64,000 bases of DNA from Flavobacterium sp. UMI-01 (GCF_019656315.1 NZ_BPLU01000012.1:1-64000); one strand, 5' to 3'. Positions 54,580 through 62,424 are shown, numbered from the stretch's first letter. Made by a program: numbers and translations. The notes: generated by a model not told the origin, from the sequence alone.

Positions 54580-55716
54580 CTACTTCAACTCAGCCAAACT
54601 CTCTTGCAACGCTACTACAAAAGTATCAATAGCATCTGTTGTAATCGTTAATGGTGGCAAAATTCTCAACAAGTTTTTGTTGTTTGCTCCACCTGTAAAA
54701 ATATGTTTTTCGATAATCATTTTCTTTCTCAAAGCGCTCACGTCAAAATCAAACTCAACGCCCAGCATCAAGCCTCTTCCTTTTACTTGTTTGATTTCAG
54801 GAATTACTTTAATCGCTTCCATGAAATAAGCTTCTATTTTCTTAGCGTTTTCAATCAAGTTTTTGCTTTCAATCACATCCAAAACCGCAATACCAGCAGC
54901 ACAAGCCAAATGACTTCCACCAAAAGTAGTTCCTAATAATCCGTAACTCGCTTGAAATTTAGGCGAAATCAAAACGCCACCAATAGGGAAACCGTTCCCC
55001 ATTCCTTTAGCTGTTGTTATAATATCTGGATTGATTCCGTGGTGTTGGTGCGCAAAAAACTTTCCACTTCTTCCGTAACCTGATTGCACTTCGTCAAGAA
55101 TTAAAATCACCTCATTTGCTTTACACACTTTTTCCAAAGCTTGAAAGAATTCGGTTGTTCCTTGGTCTAAACCACCCACACCTTGAATAGGTTCGATAAT
55201 CACACAAGCAACATCTCCTTTTTTTAGTTCAGCTTCCACCAAATTAATTTGATTCAATGGCAAGAACGTCACTACTTGTTGTGCATTGATAGGCGCCACA
55301 ATTTTAGGATTGTCAGTTACAGCAACCGCAGCCGAAGTTCTTCCGTGAAACGAATTGTCAAAAGCAATTACTCTTGATTTTCCTGTGTGAAAAGAAGCAA
55401 CTTTTAAAGCATTTTCATTGGCTTCAGCACCAGAGCTACACAAGAACAAGCTAAAATCAGTCAAGCCAGAGGCTTTTCCTAATTTTTCAGCTAATTCCAC
55501 TTGTAATGGATTCTGAATCGCATTTGAGTAAAAACTCAAATTATCCAATTGTTCTTTTACTTTGGCTACATAATTAGGCTCAGTGTGTCCTATGGATATT
55601 ACGCCGTGGCCAGAGTATAAGTCTAAATATTCAATTCCTTTTTCGTCGTAAATTGTGCAGTCCACTGCTTTTACAGGCGTAATAGGGTATAATGGGTAAA
55701 CGTCAAATAAGTTCAT
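54580..55716 (-). CDS. argD: Acetylornithine (or succinylornithine) aminotransferase
   Basis: PLP enzyme that turns N-acyl-glutamate semialdehyde into N-acyl-ornithine. From the ATG at 55716 (MNLFDVYPLYPITPVKAVDC) it is 378 residues. A longer reading would add 17 residues (IFIPPPSEGVRGRN) that come from a GC-rich palindromic repeat and should not be included. Family motifs are LDLYSGHGVISIGH, FLCSSGAEANENALK, IILDEVQSGYGRSGKFFA, and the PLP lysine in TAKGMGNGFPIGG. The gene lies between argC and proA on the minus strand. Confidence 0.95.
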   Translation of the reverse strand: MNLFDVYPLYPITPVKAVDCTIYDEKGIEYLDLYSGHGVISIGHTEPNYVAKVKEQLDNLSFYSNAIQNPLQVELAEKLGKASGLTDFSLFLCSSGAEANENALKVASFHTGKSRVIAFDNSFHGRTSAAVAVTDNPKIVAPINAQQVVTFLPLNQINLVEAELKKGDVACVIIEPIQGVGGLDQGTTEFFQALEKVCKANEVILILDEVQSGYGRSGKFFAHQHHGINPDIITTAKGMGNGFPIGGVLISPKFQASYGLLGTTFGGSHLACAAGIAVLDVIESKNLIENAKKIEAYFMEAIKVIPEIKQVKGRGLMLGVEFDFDVSALRKKMIIEKHIFTGGANNKNLLRILPPLTITTDAIDTFVVALQESLAELK

Positions 55717-55724
55717 AGTATTCC

Positions 55725-55753
55725 TCCCCCTAACCCCCTCCGAAGGAGGGGGA
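55725..55753. repeat. GC-rich palindrome upstream of argD, copy 1
   Basis: CCCCCTCC-GAA-GGAGGGGG (55734-55752), preceded by CCTCCCCCTAA. It stands out in an AT-rich genome and lies 9 bases upstream of the argD start codon. Related copies are at 55906-55938 and 58411-58441. Confidence 0.8.
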
Positions 55754-55789
55754 ATAAATATGTACAACGGGGGGTGTTGCTTTTAGATT

Positions 55790-55826
55790 CTAACTGTTCT
55801 TTCTTTTTAAGAGAAAGAACAGTTAG
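55790..55826. repeat. 15-bp perfect hairpin between argC and argD
   Basis: CTAACTGTTCTTTCT and its exact complement enclose the seven-base loop TTTTAAG. There is no clear T run, so processing or stabilisation of the mRNA between argC and argD is as likely as termination. Confidence 0.7.
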
Positions 55827-55905
55827 TTCACGATTATATTAATTCATTTTATTTTTTTGATTAGTCTATAAGACTAAAATAATTGACAAAGTATATGAAA
55901 TAATG

Positions 55906-55938
55906 CCTCCCTCCCCTTTGGGGAGGGCTGGGGTGGGG
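55906..55938. repeat. GC-rich palindrome at the argC end, copy 2
   Basis: CCCTCCCC-TTT-GGGGAGGG (55909-55927) followed by CTGGGGTGGGG, ending two bases before the argC stop codon. It is of the same family as the copies near argD and argG. Confidence 0.8.
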
Positions 55939-55939
55939 A

Positions 55940-56917
55940 TTAAAATCCACACGGTTTCAAGTGCAAGCCAGTTGTTTCTTCGAGTCCAAACATTAAATTC
56001 ATGTTTTGAACGGCTTGACCTGAAGCACCTTTTAATAAGTTATCAATTGTTGATGTGATTAAAACCCGGTTTCCTTTTTTTAATAAACTGATAATGCATT
56101 TGTTGGTTTGTACTACTTGTTTCATGTTGATGTTAGTAGTAGTAACCGTTACAAAAGGTTGGTCTGCATAGAAAGCTTCGTATTTAGCCACTAAATCTTC
56201 TAAACTTTCTTCCGATTTTGTGTATAAGGTTGCAAAAATTCCTCTTGGGAAATCTCCTCTGTTCGGGACAAAAATTAATTCGTCACTATAAGAAGCTTGT
56301 AGCTGATTGATGCTTTGATTGATTTCACCCAAATGCTGGTGTTCGAAAGCTTTATAGTGTGAGAAGTTGTTGTTTCTCCAGCTAAAATGCGATGTTGCTG
56401 ATAGACTAACACCCGCACCCGTACTACCTGTAGTTGCATTGATGTGAACATCTTCGGTTAGTAAACCTTCGGCTGCTAATGGTAATAAGGCCAATTGAAT
56501 AGCAGTAGCAAAACAACCAGGATTTGCAATATAATTGGCTTTTTTAATATCGGATTTATTGAGTTCAGGCAAACCGTACACAAATGATTTTCCATCAAAT
56601 TCCTTGTCTTTAGTCAAACGGAAATCGTTTCCTAAATCAATAATTTTGGTATTGTCTGAGAATTTGTTGTTTTCTAAAAACGCAATTGATTTTCCGTGTC
56701 CTAAACACAAGAAAAGTACGTCCACATTAGGGTTGATGGTGTCAGTAAAATTCATTTCGATATCGCCCATCAAATCTTGATGTGCTGTAGAAAGCGGTTT
56801 TCCTGCATTGGTTGTACTGTACACAAAATCAAGTTTTGCATTAGGATGAAACATTAGAATTCTAATTAATTCGCCCGCAGTATATCCTGATCCTCCAATT
56901 ATTCCAATAGTAATCAT
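55940..56917 (-). CDS. argC: N-acetyl-gamma-glutamyl-phosphate reductase
   Basis: Reduces N-acyl-glutamyl phosphate to the semialdehyde with NADPH, the third step of arginine synthesis. The 325-residue protein starts IGIIGGSGYTAGELIRIL (Rossmann NADP-binding loop), has the active-site cysteine in NYIANPGCFATAIQLALLPL, and the TGSTGAGVSLSATSHF and HQHLGEINQ segments of the type 1 enzymes. The C-terminal GASGQAVQNMNLMFG is the family end motif. The gene is upstream of argD and downstream of argG, with repeat elements on both sides. Confidence 0.96.
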   Translation of the reverse strand: MITIGIIGGSGYTAGELIRILMFHPNAKLDFVYSTTNAGKPLSTAHQDLMGDIEMNFTDTINPNVDVLFLCLGHGKSIAFLENNKFSDNTKIIDLGNDFRLTKDKEFDGKSFVYGLPELNKSDIKKANYIANPGCFATAIQLALLPLAAEGLLTEDVHINATTGSTGAGVSLSATSHFSWRNNNFSHYKAFEHQHLGEINQSINQLQASYSDELIFVPNRGDFPRGIFATLYTKSEESLEDLVAKYEAFYADQPFVTVTTTNINMKQVVQTNKCIISLLKKGNRVLITSTIDNLLKGASGQAVQNMNLMFGLEETTGLHLKPCGF

Positions 56918-56981
56918 AATCTCTTTTTTTAAGATTGTCTCTTTGAAAAAAGCAATCTATTTTTAAAACATTTTTTATTTA

Positions 56982-57036
56982 AACCATTAAGTAATTAAGT
57001 TTCATTTAGCTTAATAATCTTAATTTCTTAATGGTT
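56982..57036. repeat. 18-bp near-perfect inverted repeat between argG and argC
   Basis: AACCATTAAGTAATTAAG (56982-56999) and CTTAATTTCTTAATGGTT (57019-57036) pair at 17 of 18 positions around a 19-base loop. The arms are themselves rich in TTAAG words, another recurring flavobacterial repeat type. Confidence 0.7.
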
Positions 57037-57079
57037 TTAAAAGATTGTAAAAGTTTCTTTGAAAACTTAAACTTTCTCA

Positions 57080-57155
57080 TTAGCCCCGATGGCAGTGAAA
57101 ATCCTTTTCCTTTTTTTTCAAAAGGAAAAGATTGTAACGTACAGCGGGATGGATG
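57080..57155 (+). ncRNA. Structured dispersed element, possibly Flavo-1 RNA, copy 2
   Basis: TAGCCCCGATGGCAGTG, then a hairpin whose arms ATCCTTTTCCTTTT and AAAAGGAAAAGAT pair with one bulge, then AGCGGGATGG. It has the same order of conserved words as the element at 43116-43187 but a different, longer central hairpin. It lies between argG and argC, in the antisense direction to both. Confidence 0.5.
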
Positions 57156-57201
57156 TTTCTTAAAAAGCAAAATGGTTCTGCTCCTAAGAAAACAATTTGT
57201 C

Positions 57202-58395
57202 TTACTCGTAAATTTCTTTGTTTACTGATGAAAAGATGTTTTGAGCGTTACCCAAAATTTTGATAAATCCTTTCGCATCGTCTGATGTCCAAGCATTGTT
57301 CATCTCTCCATATTGACCAAAACCAGTGTTCATCAAGTCGTTTTCAGACTCGATTCCGTCCAAGATAAAGTGGTATGGTTTTAAAGTAACAAAAACTTTT
57401 CCGTTAACTGTTTTTTGTGTGTCTTGCAAGAAAGCCTCGATGTTACGCATCACAGGGTCCAAAAATTGCCCTTCGTGGAATAACATTCCGTACCAGTTTC
57501 CTAGTTGCTCTTTCCAGTATTGTTGCCATTTTCCTAAAGTATGTTTCTCTAGTAAATGGTGTGCTTTGATGATAATAAGCGGAGCAGCCGCTTCAAAACC
57601 AACTCTTCCTTTGATTCCGATAATTGTGTCACCCACGTGAGTATCTCTACCAATGGCGTAAGCACTCGCTAGTTTTTCAAGAACTACAATGTTGTTTGAT
57701 GGCTTGTCTGCTACACCATTTACAGCGATTAATTCACCTTCTTTGAATTCAAGAGTTACTTTTTCTTCACCTTCTTTAGTCAATTGAGAAGGGTAGGCTT
57801 CGCTAGGTAATGATTGGTGTGAAGTCAAAGTTTCTTTTCCTCCCACACTTGTTCCCCATAATCCTTTGTTGATAGAATATTGTGCTTTTTCCCAAGAATA
57901 GTGCACCCCATTTTTGATTAAGTAATCTACTTCTTCTTGACGAGATAATTTCAAGTCACGGATAGGAGTGATGATTTCAATTTCAGGAGCAATGGTTTGA
58001 AAAATCAAATCAAAACGGATTTGGTCATTTCCCGCACCTGTACTTCCGTGAGCAATAGCAGTTGCACCCACAGATTTTGCATATTTAATCGCTTCAATCG
58101 CTTGGAAAACACGTTCAGCACTTACAGATAATGGATACGTATTGTTTTTTAATACATTTCCAAAAATCAAGTATTTAATAGCTTTATCGTAATATTTGTC
58201 TAAAATAGTAAGGTTAGCGTGTTTAGCGCTTCCTAGTTCGTAGGCTCTGTCTTCAATAGCTTGTAGCTCTTCGTCGTCAAAACCACCGGTATTAATTAAA
58301 ACTGTATGAACTTCGAATCCCTTTTCGTTTTTCAAATATTTTAGACAATATGAGGTGTCCAAACCTCCACTATAAGCTAATACTACTTTTTTCAT
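57202..58395 (-). CDS. argG: Argininosuccinate synthase
   Basis: Joins citrulline and aspartate with ATP to give argininosuccinate, the penultimate step. The 397-residue protein starts VVLAYSGGLDTSYCLKYL with the SGGLDTS ATP-pyrophosphatase loop, and has AIAHGSTGAGNDQIRFDL and the EKAQYSINKGLWGTS citrulline/aspartate-binding segments. Length is normal. The gene is 143 bases downstream of the GNAT gene, with a GC-rich palindrome in the gap. Confidence 0.97.
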   Translation of the reverse strand: MKKVVLAYSGGLDTSYCLKYLKNEKGFEVHTVLINTGGFDDEELQAIEDRAYELGSAKHANLTILDKYYDKAIKYLIFGNVLKNNTYPLSVSAERVFQAIEAIKYAKSVGATAIAHGSTGAGNDQIRFDLIFQTIAPEIEIITPIRDLKLSRQEEVDYLIKNGVHYSWEKAQYSINKGLWGTSVGGKETLTSHQSLPSEAYPSQLTKEGEEKVTLEFKEGELIAVNGVADKPSNNIVVLEKLASAYAIGRDTHVGDTIIGIKGRVGFEAAAPLIIIKAHHLLEKHTLGKWQQYWKEQLGNWYGMLFHEGQFLDPVMRNIEAFLQDTQKTVNGKVFVTLKPYHFILDGIESENDLMNTGFGQYGEMNNAWTSDDAKGFIKILGNAQNIFSSVNKEIYE

Positions 58396-58410
58396 TTTAA
58401 TTGTTTTTTT

Positions 58411-58443
58411 TCCTCCCCCCAGCCCCCTCCAAAGGAGGGGGTG
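58411..58443. repeat. GC-rich palindrome upstream of argG, copy 3
   Basis: CCCCCTCC-AAA-GGAGGGGG (58423-58441), preceded by TCCTCCCCCCAG. It lies 16 bases upstream of the argG start codon. The core arms are identical to those of the copy next to argD. Confidence 0.8.
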
Positions 58444-58538
58444 ACTTTGTCGATGTTGCTTTTTAAAGTTTCATTTTCATTATAACTTTGTAAACGTAAC
58501 TTAGTCTTTTTTAAGGGATATTAATGATGTTACTGTTT

Positions 58539-59189
58539 TTATTTATTATCCTTTTTGTCTTTTTTTTCATTTTTGTTTTGAAGAAAAAGCGCTTGTTTTA
58601 TTGCTTTTAATCGGTTCCAAATACGCACATTGAATGGGTGTTTGGGTGGATCTTTTGGTTTTTCTTTTGGGTCGTACAACATTCCTGTACACAAACACAT
58701 TTTGTTGTCTTTGCTTTTTAGAATTTCATAATTCGTACAGGTTTGACACCCTTTCCAAAAACTTGGATCGGTTGTTAATTCTGAAAACGGAACCGGTTTG
58801 TATCCCAAATCCGAATTAATCTTCATTACAGCTAAACCCGTTGTAATACCAAAAACCTTGGCTTCTGGGTATTTCTTTAATGAATAGTCAAAAACAAAGG
58901 TTTTAATTCTTTTTGCTAAACCTAAATTTCTATAGTCAGGATGTACAATTAATCCTGAATGAGCTACAAATTTACCGTGTTGCCAACTTTCGATATAACA
59001 AAAGCCAGCAAAATTGCCGTTCTCTAAAGCGATTACAGCATCTTTGTTGGTCATTTTTTTTTGGATGTACTCAGGAGTTCTCTTCGCGATACCCGTACCT
59101 CTCAGCTTGGCTGAAGACTCTATGGTGTCGCAAATTTCCTGAGCATATTTAAAATGCTCTTCTTGAGCTATGACGATATCAACATTCAT
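58539..59189 (-). CDS. GNAT-family N-acyltransferase, probable first enzyme of arginine synthesis
   Basis: Predicted to acylate glutamate, using acetyl-CoA or succinyl-CoA. The 216-residue protein has an N-terminal GNAT domain with VHPDYRNLGLAKRIKTF (acyl-CoA-binding loop) and VFGITTGLAVMKINSDLGY, then a cysteine-containing tail (GCQTC and CLC) and a basic C-terminus rich in lysine. It sits at the head of the cluster directly before argG, and no argA or argJ is present among the otherwise complete arginine genes. A GNAT next to argG in Bacteroides has been proposed as the N-succinylglutamate synthase, as I recall. The role here is an inference from that context; the GNAT fold is clear. Confidence 0.75.
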   Translation of the reverse strand: MNVDIVIAQEEHFKYAQEICDTIESSAKLRGTGIAKRTPEYIQKKMTNKDAVIALENGNFAGFCYIESWQHGKFVAHSGLIVHPDYRNLGLAKRIKTFVFDYSLKKYPEAKVFGITTGLAVMKINSDLGYKPVPFSELTTDPSFWKGCQTCTNYEILKSKDNKMCLCTGMLYDPKEKPKDPPKHPFNVRIWNRLKAIKQALFLQNKNEKKDKKDNK

Positions 59190-59405
59190 TTATAAGTGAT
59201 TTATTGAGTAATGAAATAAGTTGTAATGGATTGTTGAAATTACAAACTGATACTACAAAGATAGGCATCCATGAAAATGAATACGAAAATAGATTGTAAA
59301 AATTGTTTTTAGGATTTGTTAATCCAACGCTAGATAACAGTTGCAATTCCAAAGCAAAAAAAATGAAAAATGAATAAATACTAATTGAACCAAACATGAT
59401 GAATA

Positions 59406-59492
59406 CTAAACTAATAGTATCCGTACCTCGGGTGAGGTAACATGTCTGTTCATCCGTGAGATTGAAGTAATATATACACGTGGTTTATTCAT
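59406..59492 (-). CDS. Possible leader peptide of the arginine cluster
   Basis: A 28-codon frame starts at the ATG at 59492, only four bases after a perfect -7 box, and reads MNKPRVYITSISRMNRHVTS followed by PEVRILLV. It contains four arginines, at positions 5, 13, 16 and 24. An internal ATG gives the 15-residue MNRHVTSPEVRILLV. Being placed 300 bases before arginine genes and enriched in arginine, it could serve in attenuation. The distance to the -7 box means translation would be almost leaderless. No classical terminator with a T run follows, so the mechanism is uncertain. Confidence 0.4.
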   Translation of the reverse strand: MNKPRVYITSISRMNRHVTSPEVRILLV

Positions 59493-59496
59493 GGTG

Positions 59497-59504
59497 CAAA
59501 AGTA
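59497..59504 (-). promoter_or_regulatory. -7 box (TACTTTTG) of the arginine cluster
   Basis: A perfect TAnnTTTG match on the minus strand, 308 bases upstream of the GNAT start codon. A TTG at 17-23 bases upstream was not found. Confidence 0.5.
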
Positions 59505-59587
59505 CAATTATTTTTGAAAATGAGTAGTATCAATTTATTTTTTCTAACAATTTTTTAACTGGATGTTGTTTCTTAGCAAATAAAAGC

Positions 59588-60772
59588 CTATTGATTGAAT
59601 CGGTTTTGGGTAATTATTCCTTTCAGTTTGAGTTTCAAATCTTCGCCTGTGTCAAAAATCATTTGTTGTGTGTCAGGAAAAGGAACTACTTTGTTATTGA
59701 AATAGCTCATGTAATTGTCATCAGCAGCTCGGCGGTCGCCTTTGTAATTGGAATAAATGTTCTCAAAAACATATTGGCTACTGATAGGAAAACTTTGTAA
59801 TAGTTGTTTGTTTCTGATGTTAAAAAAATCCACTTTTGCTGTCACTAAACTTGTTTTGAGTTGCTTGATTTCGTAAATTCGAACGGTTGCTTTAACCATA
59901 TTATCAATGAGGATTTCTTTTCCGTTTTTATCCAAAACTACTTTTCCGTTGGCGTCAAGCTGTTTTTTTTGACCGTCTTTGATGAGGCGTTCTTTAACAA
60001 ATTCACGTTCTTTGATTTGTTCAGGTGAGATTTGGATGTCTCTAAAATTCACTACCATTTCGTAATCATAATTGATTCCTTTGGTTTTAGTATTGTGATA
60101 AACAGTCCATTTGTCATTTAGTCCATAAGTGTTAAAATCCAATAAGTCATTTAATAGACGAGTAGGGATAACCATATTGGTTTCGTTTTTGGTGGAAACC
60201 ATCACAAAATCGGTGCCTTTAAATTGAGCATCGTCCATTAATTTTACCACATCTTTATAGTTAGGATTGATTTGGTTGATGTAATTCAAATCATCGTAAG
60301 CTTTTCTAAAATCCATCTTGTTGTTAGAAAGTAAAAGCTTTTTGCTATTGGCATACAAATAATTAGTCAGTGCTGTTTTAGTGGCAACAATTTCACTATT
60401 GTAGTTGTCGAAAGGGAATTTTGCATTTCGCCCTTCTTTCATTAAAGGTAACGGAAGTAAGGGTTTGATGCTTTCTTGGCGATTGTTTAAGGCTAAATAA
60501 GTATTGTATAGCTTTTCTAAGTTGGCAGGATTTCCTTCTTGTTTTAAAAATTGGACCGCGTTTAAATCTCTCTCCTTAGCTTTTGCAAAAGCTTCTTCTA
60601 ATAGGTAAATATAATCTTGTTTGCTTTTTTTGTCTTTGTTAGTGCCAATATTTGAAATGGCATTCTGAATGGCTTCATCGTAATTTCCAGACACAAGCAT
60701 ATTTCGAGTAGTCTTCACTCCACAACTGGTTAGGCATAGAAAAACAACGACTAAGAGTATAATTTTTTTCAT
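59588..60772 (-). CDS. Predicted lipoprotein of unknown function
   Basis: A 394-residue exported protein. The signal peptide ends with the lipobox LTSC (C17), so it should be lipid-anchored. Residues about 25-180 look like helical, TPR-type repeats (MLVSGNYDEAIQNAISNIGTNKDKKSKQDYIYLLEEAFAKAKE...). Residues about 190-394 form a second domain with beta strands and DKWTVYHNTKTKGINYDYEMVVNFRDIQISPEQ. I do not recognise the family. It is the last of three envelope-type genes on this strand, but is 159 bases from the next and probably separate. Confidence 0.75.
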   Translation of the reverse strand: MKKIILLVVVFLCLTSCGVKTTRNMLVSGNYDEAIQNAISNIGTNKDKKSKQDYIYLLEEAFAKAKERDLNAVQFLKQEGNPANLEKLYNTYLALNNRQESIKPLLPLPLMKEGRNAKFPFDNYNSEIVATKTALTNYLYANSKKLLLSNNKMDFRKAYDDLNYINQINPNYKDVVKLMDDAQFKGTDFVMVSTKNETNMVIPTRLLNDLLDFNTYGLNDKWTVYHNTKTKGINYDYEMVVNFRDIQISPEQIKEREFVKERLIKDGQKKQLDANGKVVLDKNGKEILIDNMVKATVRIYEIKQLKTSLVTAKVDFFNIRNKQLLQSFPISSQYVFENIYSNYKGDRRAADDNYMSYFNNKVVPFPDTQQMIFDTGEDLKLKLKGIITQNRFNQ

Positions 60773-60887
60773 AAAATTTTAATTTAAGCAAAAGTAAAGG
60801 TTAAAATTAGATTTCCAAAAAATGTTAAAATTCTAGATTGGTTTACTGCTTATGAATTATGAAAATTAATTCTGTTCCAATTAAAAA

Positions 60888-60904
60888 TGGGGCTTAAAGC
60901 CCCA
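60888..60904 (-). terminator. Terminator of the outer-membrane barrel gene
   Basis: A 7-bp GC-rich stem TGGGGCT / AGCCCCA with a three-base loop. On the minus strand it is followed by TTTTTAATT, 28 bases after the stop codon. Confidence 0.85.
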
Positions 60905-60931
60905 AACTAGATTTCTGAAAAAATAACTTAC

Positions 60932-61789
60932 TTATTTGTGATGTTTTGGTTCCCAAATAAGTCTAATGAACGTACTCATACGTTCGTTTTCACGACTAAC
61001 AGGAATTCCTGCTACGATACCCACTAGTAAATGTTCTGCAATATCTAGTCGCATTTGCGGTCTTACAACAAGATCAAAATTATGGTTCTTGATGGTTTTA
61101 TTTAACTCAACTCCAATAAAATTTCGAGTCCCTGAAATCATATAATGAAAATTGGTATTGAGATTATACGTAGTGTGTAATTTGTGGGTTTCAAAATCAT
61201 GTTCAATTAGTGGACCTGTATAAATTAGAGTATGAAAATTGTTGCCCCAGCGTTTTGCCGCTACAAAAAACGGATTGTAGATATTGCCTTTAAAAAGTGG
61301 TTTTCCGAATTGTCTAAAATCAGAAAGTTCGAATTCATTGATGTAGCCAATAGCCATTGAAGTGGCCAAGGGGACATTTACTAAAAAAGACCATTGAGTG
61401 GCTATTTTAATACTGTTTAATTGATTAGAAGGGATAGCACTCCTTTGGGTACCATTAATAGCCGAATAAAAAGTAAAAGGTAATTCGATTTCAAATCCTA
61501 ATCGGTCAATTGGTGCCCATTCATATTCTATTAATGTTTGGTAAGAATCGAATTTTAAGTTATCGGTTAAACCCATACCAATGTTCCATTCTTTTTCACC
61601 TTTTCGAGCGCCAAGGTCTCTAATTAAGTCTATAAACAAGGGTTCTGCGTGGAGGACTTTATCAGGATTTTTGTGATTTTCGATTTGTTGTATATAAAGA
61701 CTGTCTTTTTCTGTATCTGTAATTTGAGCCAAAAGGAATACAGGAGATAATGATGTTAAAATGAAGGTTATTAAATATTGAATTTTCAT
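60932..61789 (-). CDS. Predicted outer-membrane beta-barrel protein of unknown function
   Basis: From the ATG at 61789 (MKIQYLITFILTSLSPVFLLAQ) the protein has a signal peptide and is 285 residues long; an upstream ATG would add only LKLKLKI. The mature protein opens with a charged stretch and the distinctive block HAEPLFIDLIRDLGARKGEKEWNIG, followed by alternating strands with aromatic girdles such as GFEIELPFTFY, ATQWSFLVNVPLATSMAIGYINEFEL and LVVRPQMRLDIAEHLLVGIVAG. It ends in a short strand FIRLIWEPKHHK. I recall the HAEPL block in other Bacteroidota proteins without a known role. It is closed by a strong terminator. Its upstream neighbour on the strand is a small secreted protein, 80 bases away. 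Confidence 0.7.
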   Translation of the reverse strand: MKIQYLITFILTSLSPVFLLAQITDTEKDSLYIQQIENHKNPDKVLHAEPLFIDLIRDLGARKGEKEWNIGMGLTDNLKFDSYQTLIEYEWAPIDRLGFEIELPFTFYSAINGTQRSAIPSNQLNSIKIATQWSFLVNVPLATSMAIGYINEFELSDFRQFGKPLFKGNIYNPFFVAAKRWGNNFHTLIYTGPLIEHDFETHKLHTTYNLNTNFHYMISGTRNFIGVELNKTIKNHNFDLVVRPQMRLDIAEHLLVGIVAGIPVSRENERMSTFIRLIWEPKHHK

Positions 61790-61869
61790 GATTTTTAATT
61801 TTAATTTAAGCAAAACATAACCCGATCCTCAAAAATGAGAATGGAATAGATCATTTGGTAAATAAAAAA

Positions 61870-62256
61870 TTAAATTTTTGGTGGAGGGGTATCTAGAGAA
61901 ATAATTCCTTCTTTTAGCGCTAGTTGACGGTAGCTAATAGCAGTATTTCTTGAATCTATTATAGAATTACAAGGAGAATTCTTAGTGGTTAGAGGAATAA
62001 TTAATTCGAGTTTGAAATTGCTTTTCTTAGTTTGGTCTTGAGTGTCATTGTCTTCGTATTCTACAATAGCATTTTCATAACCCAATACTTTTTCAATTAC
62101 AATTTCGATGATGCTTTCTTGATCATTATAACTGAAATTTTCTGGAATACATTGAGTATAAGGGTCGCTGGTGTCAACACTTAAATTCAATAAAATAATA
62201 CCCATAAATCCCCAGAGTATTTTTGTTAGGAAACAATTTCTAATTTGATTAATCAT
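61870..62256 (-). CDS. Small predicted exported protein of unknown function
   Basis: A 128-residue protein with an N-terminal hydrophobic segment (about 12-27, LWGFMGIILLNLSV) that could be a signal or anchor. The rest is acidic and has one notable pair of segments, IEIVIEKVLGYENAIVEYEDNDT and FKLELIIPLTTKNSPC. Nothing resembling a known family was recognised. It is upstream of the barrel gene on the same strand, 80 bases apart, so the two may share a transcript. Confidence 0.6.
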   Translation of the reverse strand: MINQIRNCFLTKILWGFMGIILLNLSVDTSDPYTQCIPENFSYNDQESIIEIVIEKVLGYENAIVEYEDNDTQDQTKKSNFKLELIIPLTTKNSPCNSIIDSRNTAISYRQLALKEGIISLDTPPPKI

Positions 62257-62424
62257 GATTCAAAATTATTTTTTGTAGAACTAACAAACTAGTAAAGCAG
62301 CAAAATAGTATTGCAATTTTAAATAACTTTATTTATTTGACAAAAGGGATGTACTTGTTTTTTTAAAATTAATACATCAAAATTCGTTGTATTCCTAGAA
62401 TGAATATAAATCCGTATTTTTTTG

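Larger units (their letters stand above)
59190..59587 (-). other. 398-base leader and intergenic region before the arginine cluster
   Basis: On the minus strand it holds a -7 box, a small arginine-containing ORF directly behind it, two small hairpins (ACCTC-ACCC-GAGGT near 59433-59446 and ATACTA-TTAGTT-TAGTAT just after) and about 215 more bases before the GNAT start. A hydrophobic 72-codon frame overlaps the second half, but it has no support as a gene. A leader this long suggests control at the RNA level. Confidence 0.5.

Noticed and set aside
55716..55767. N-terminal extension of argD from an ATG at 55767
   Set aside because: The added 17 residues are the translation of the GC-rich palindrome. 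Family members begin near MNLFDVYPLYP.
59179..59397. 72-codon hydrophobic frame in the arginine leader
   Set aside because: It overlaps the GNAT start by 11 bases, is dominated by Phe, Leu and Ser as expected of translated AT-rich DNA, and has no signal-peptide or family features.
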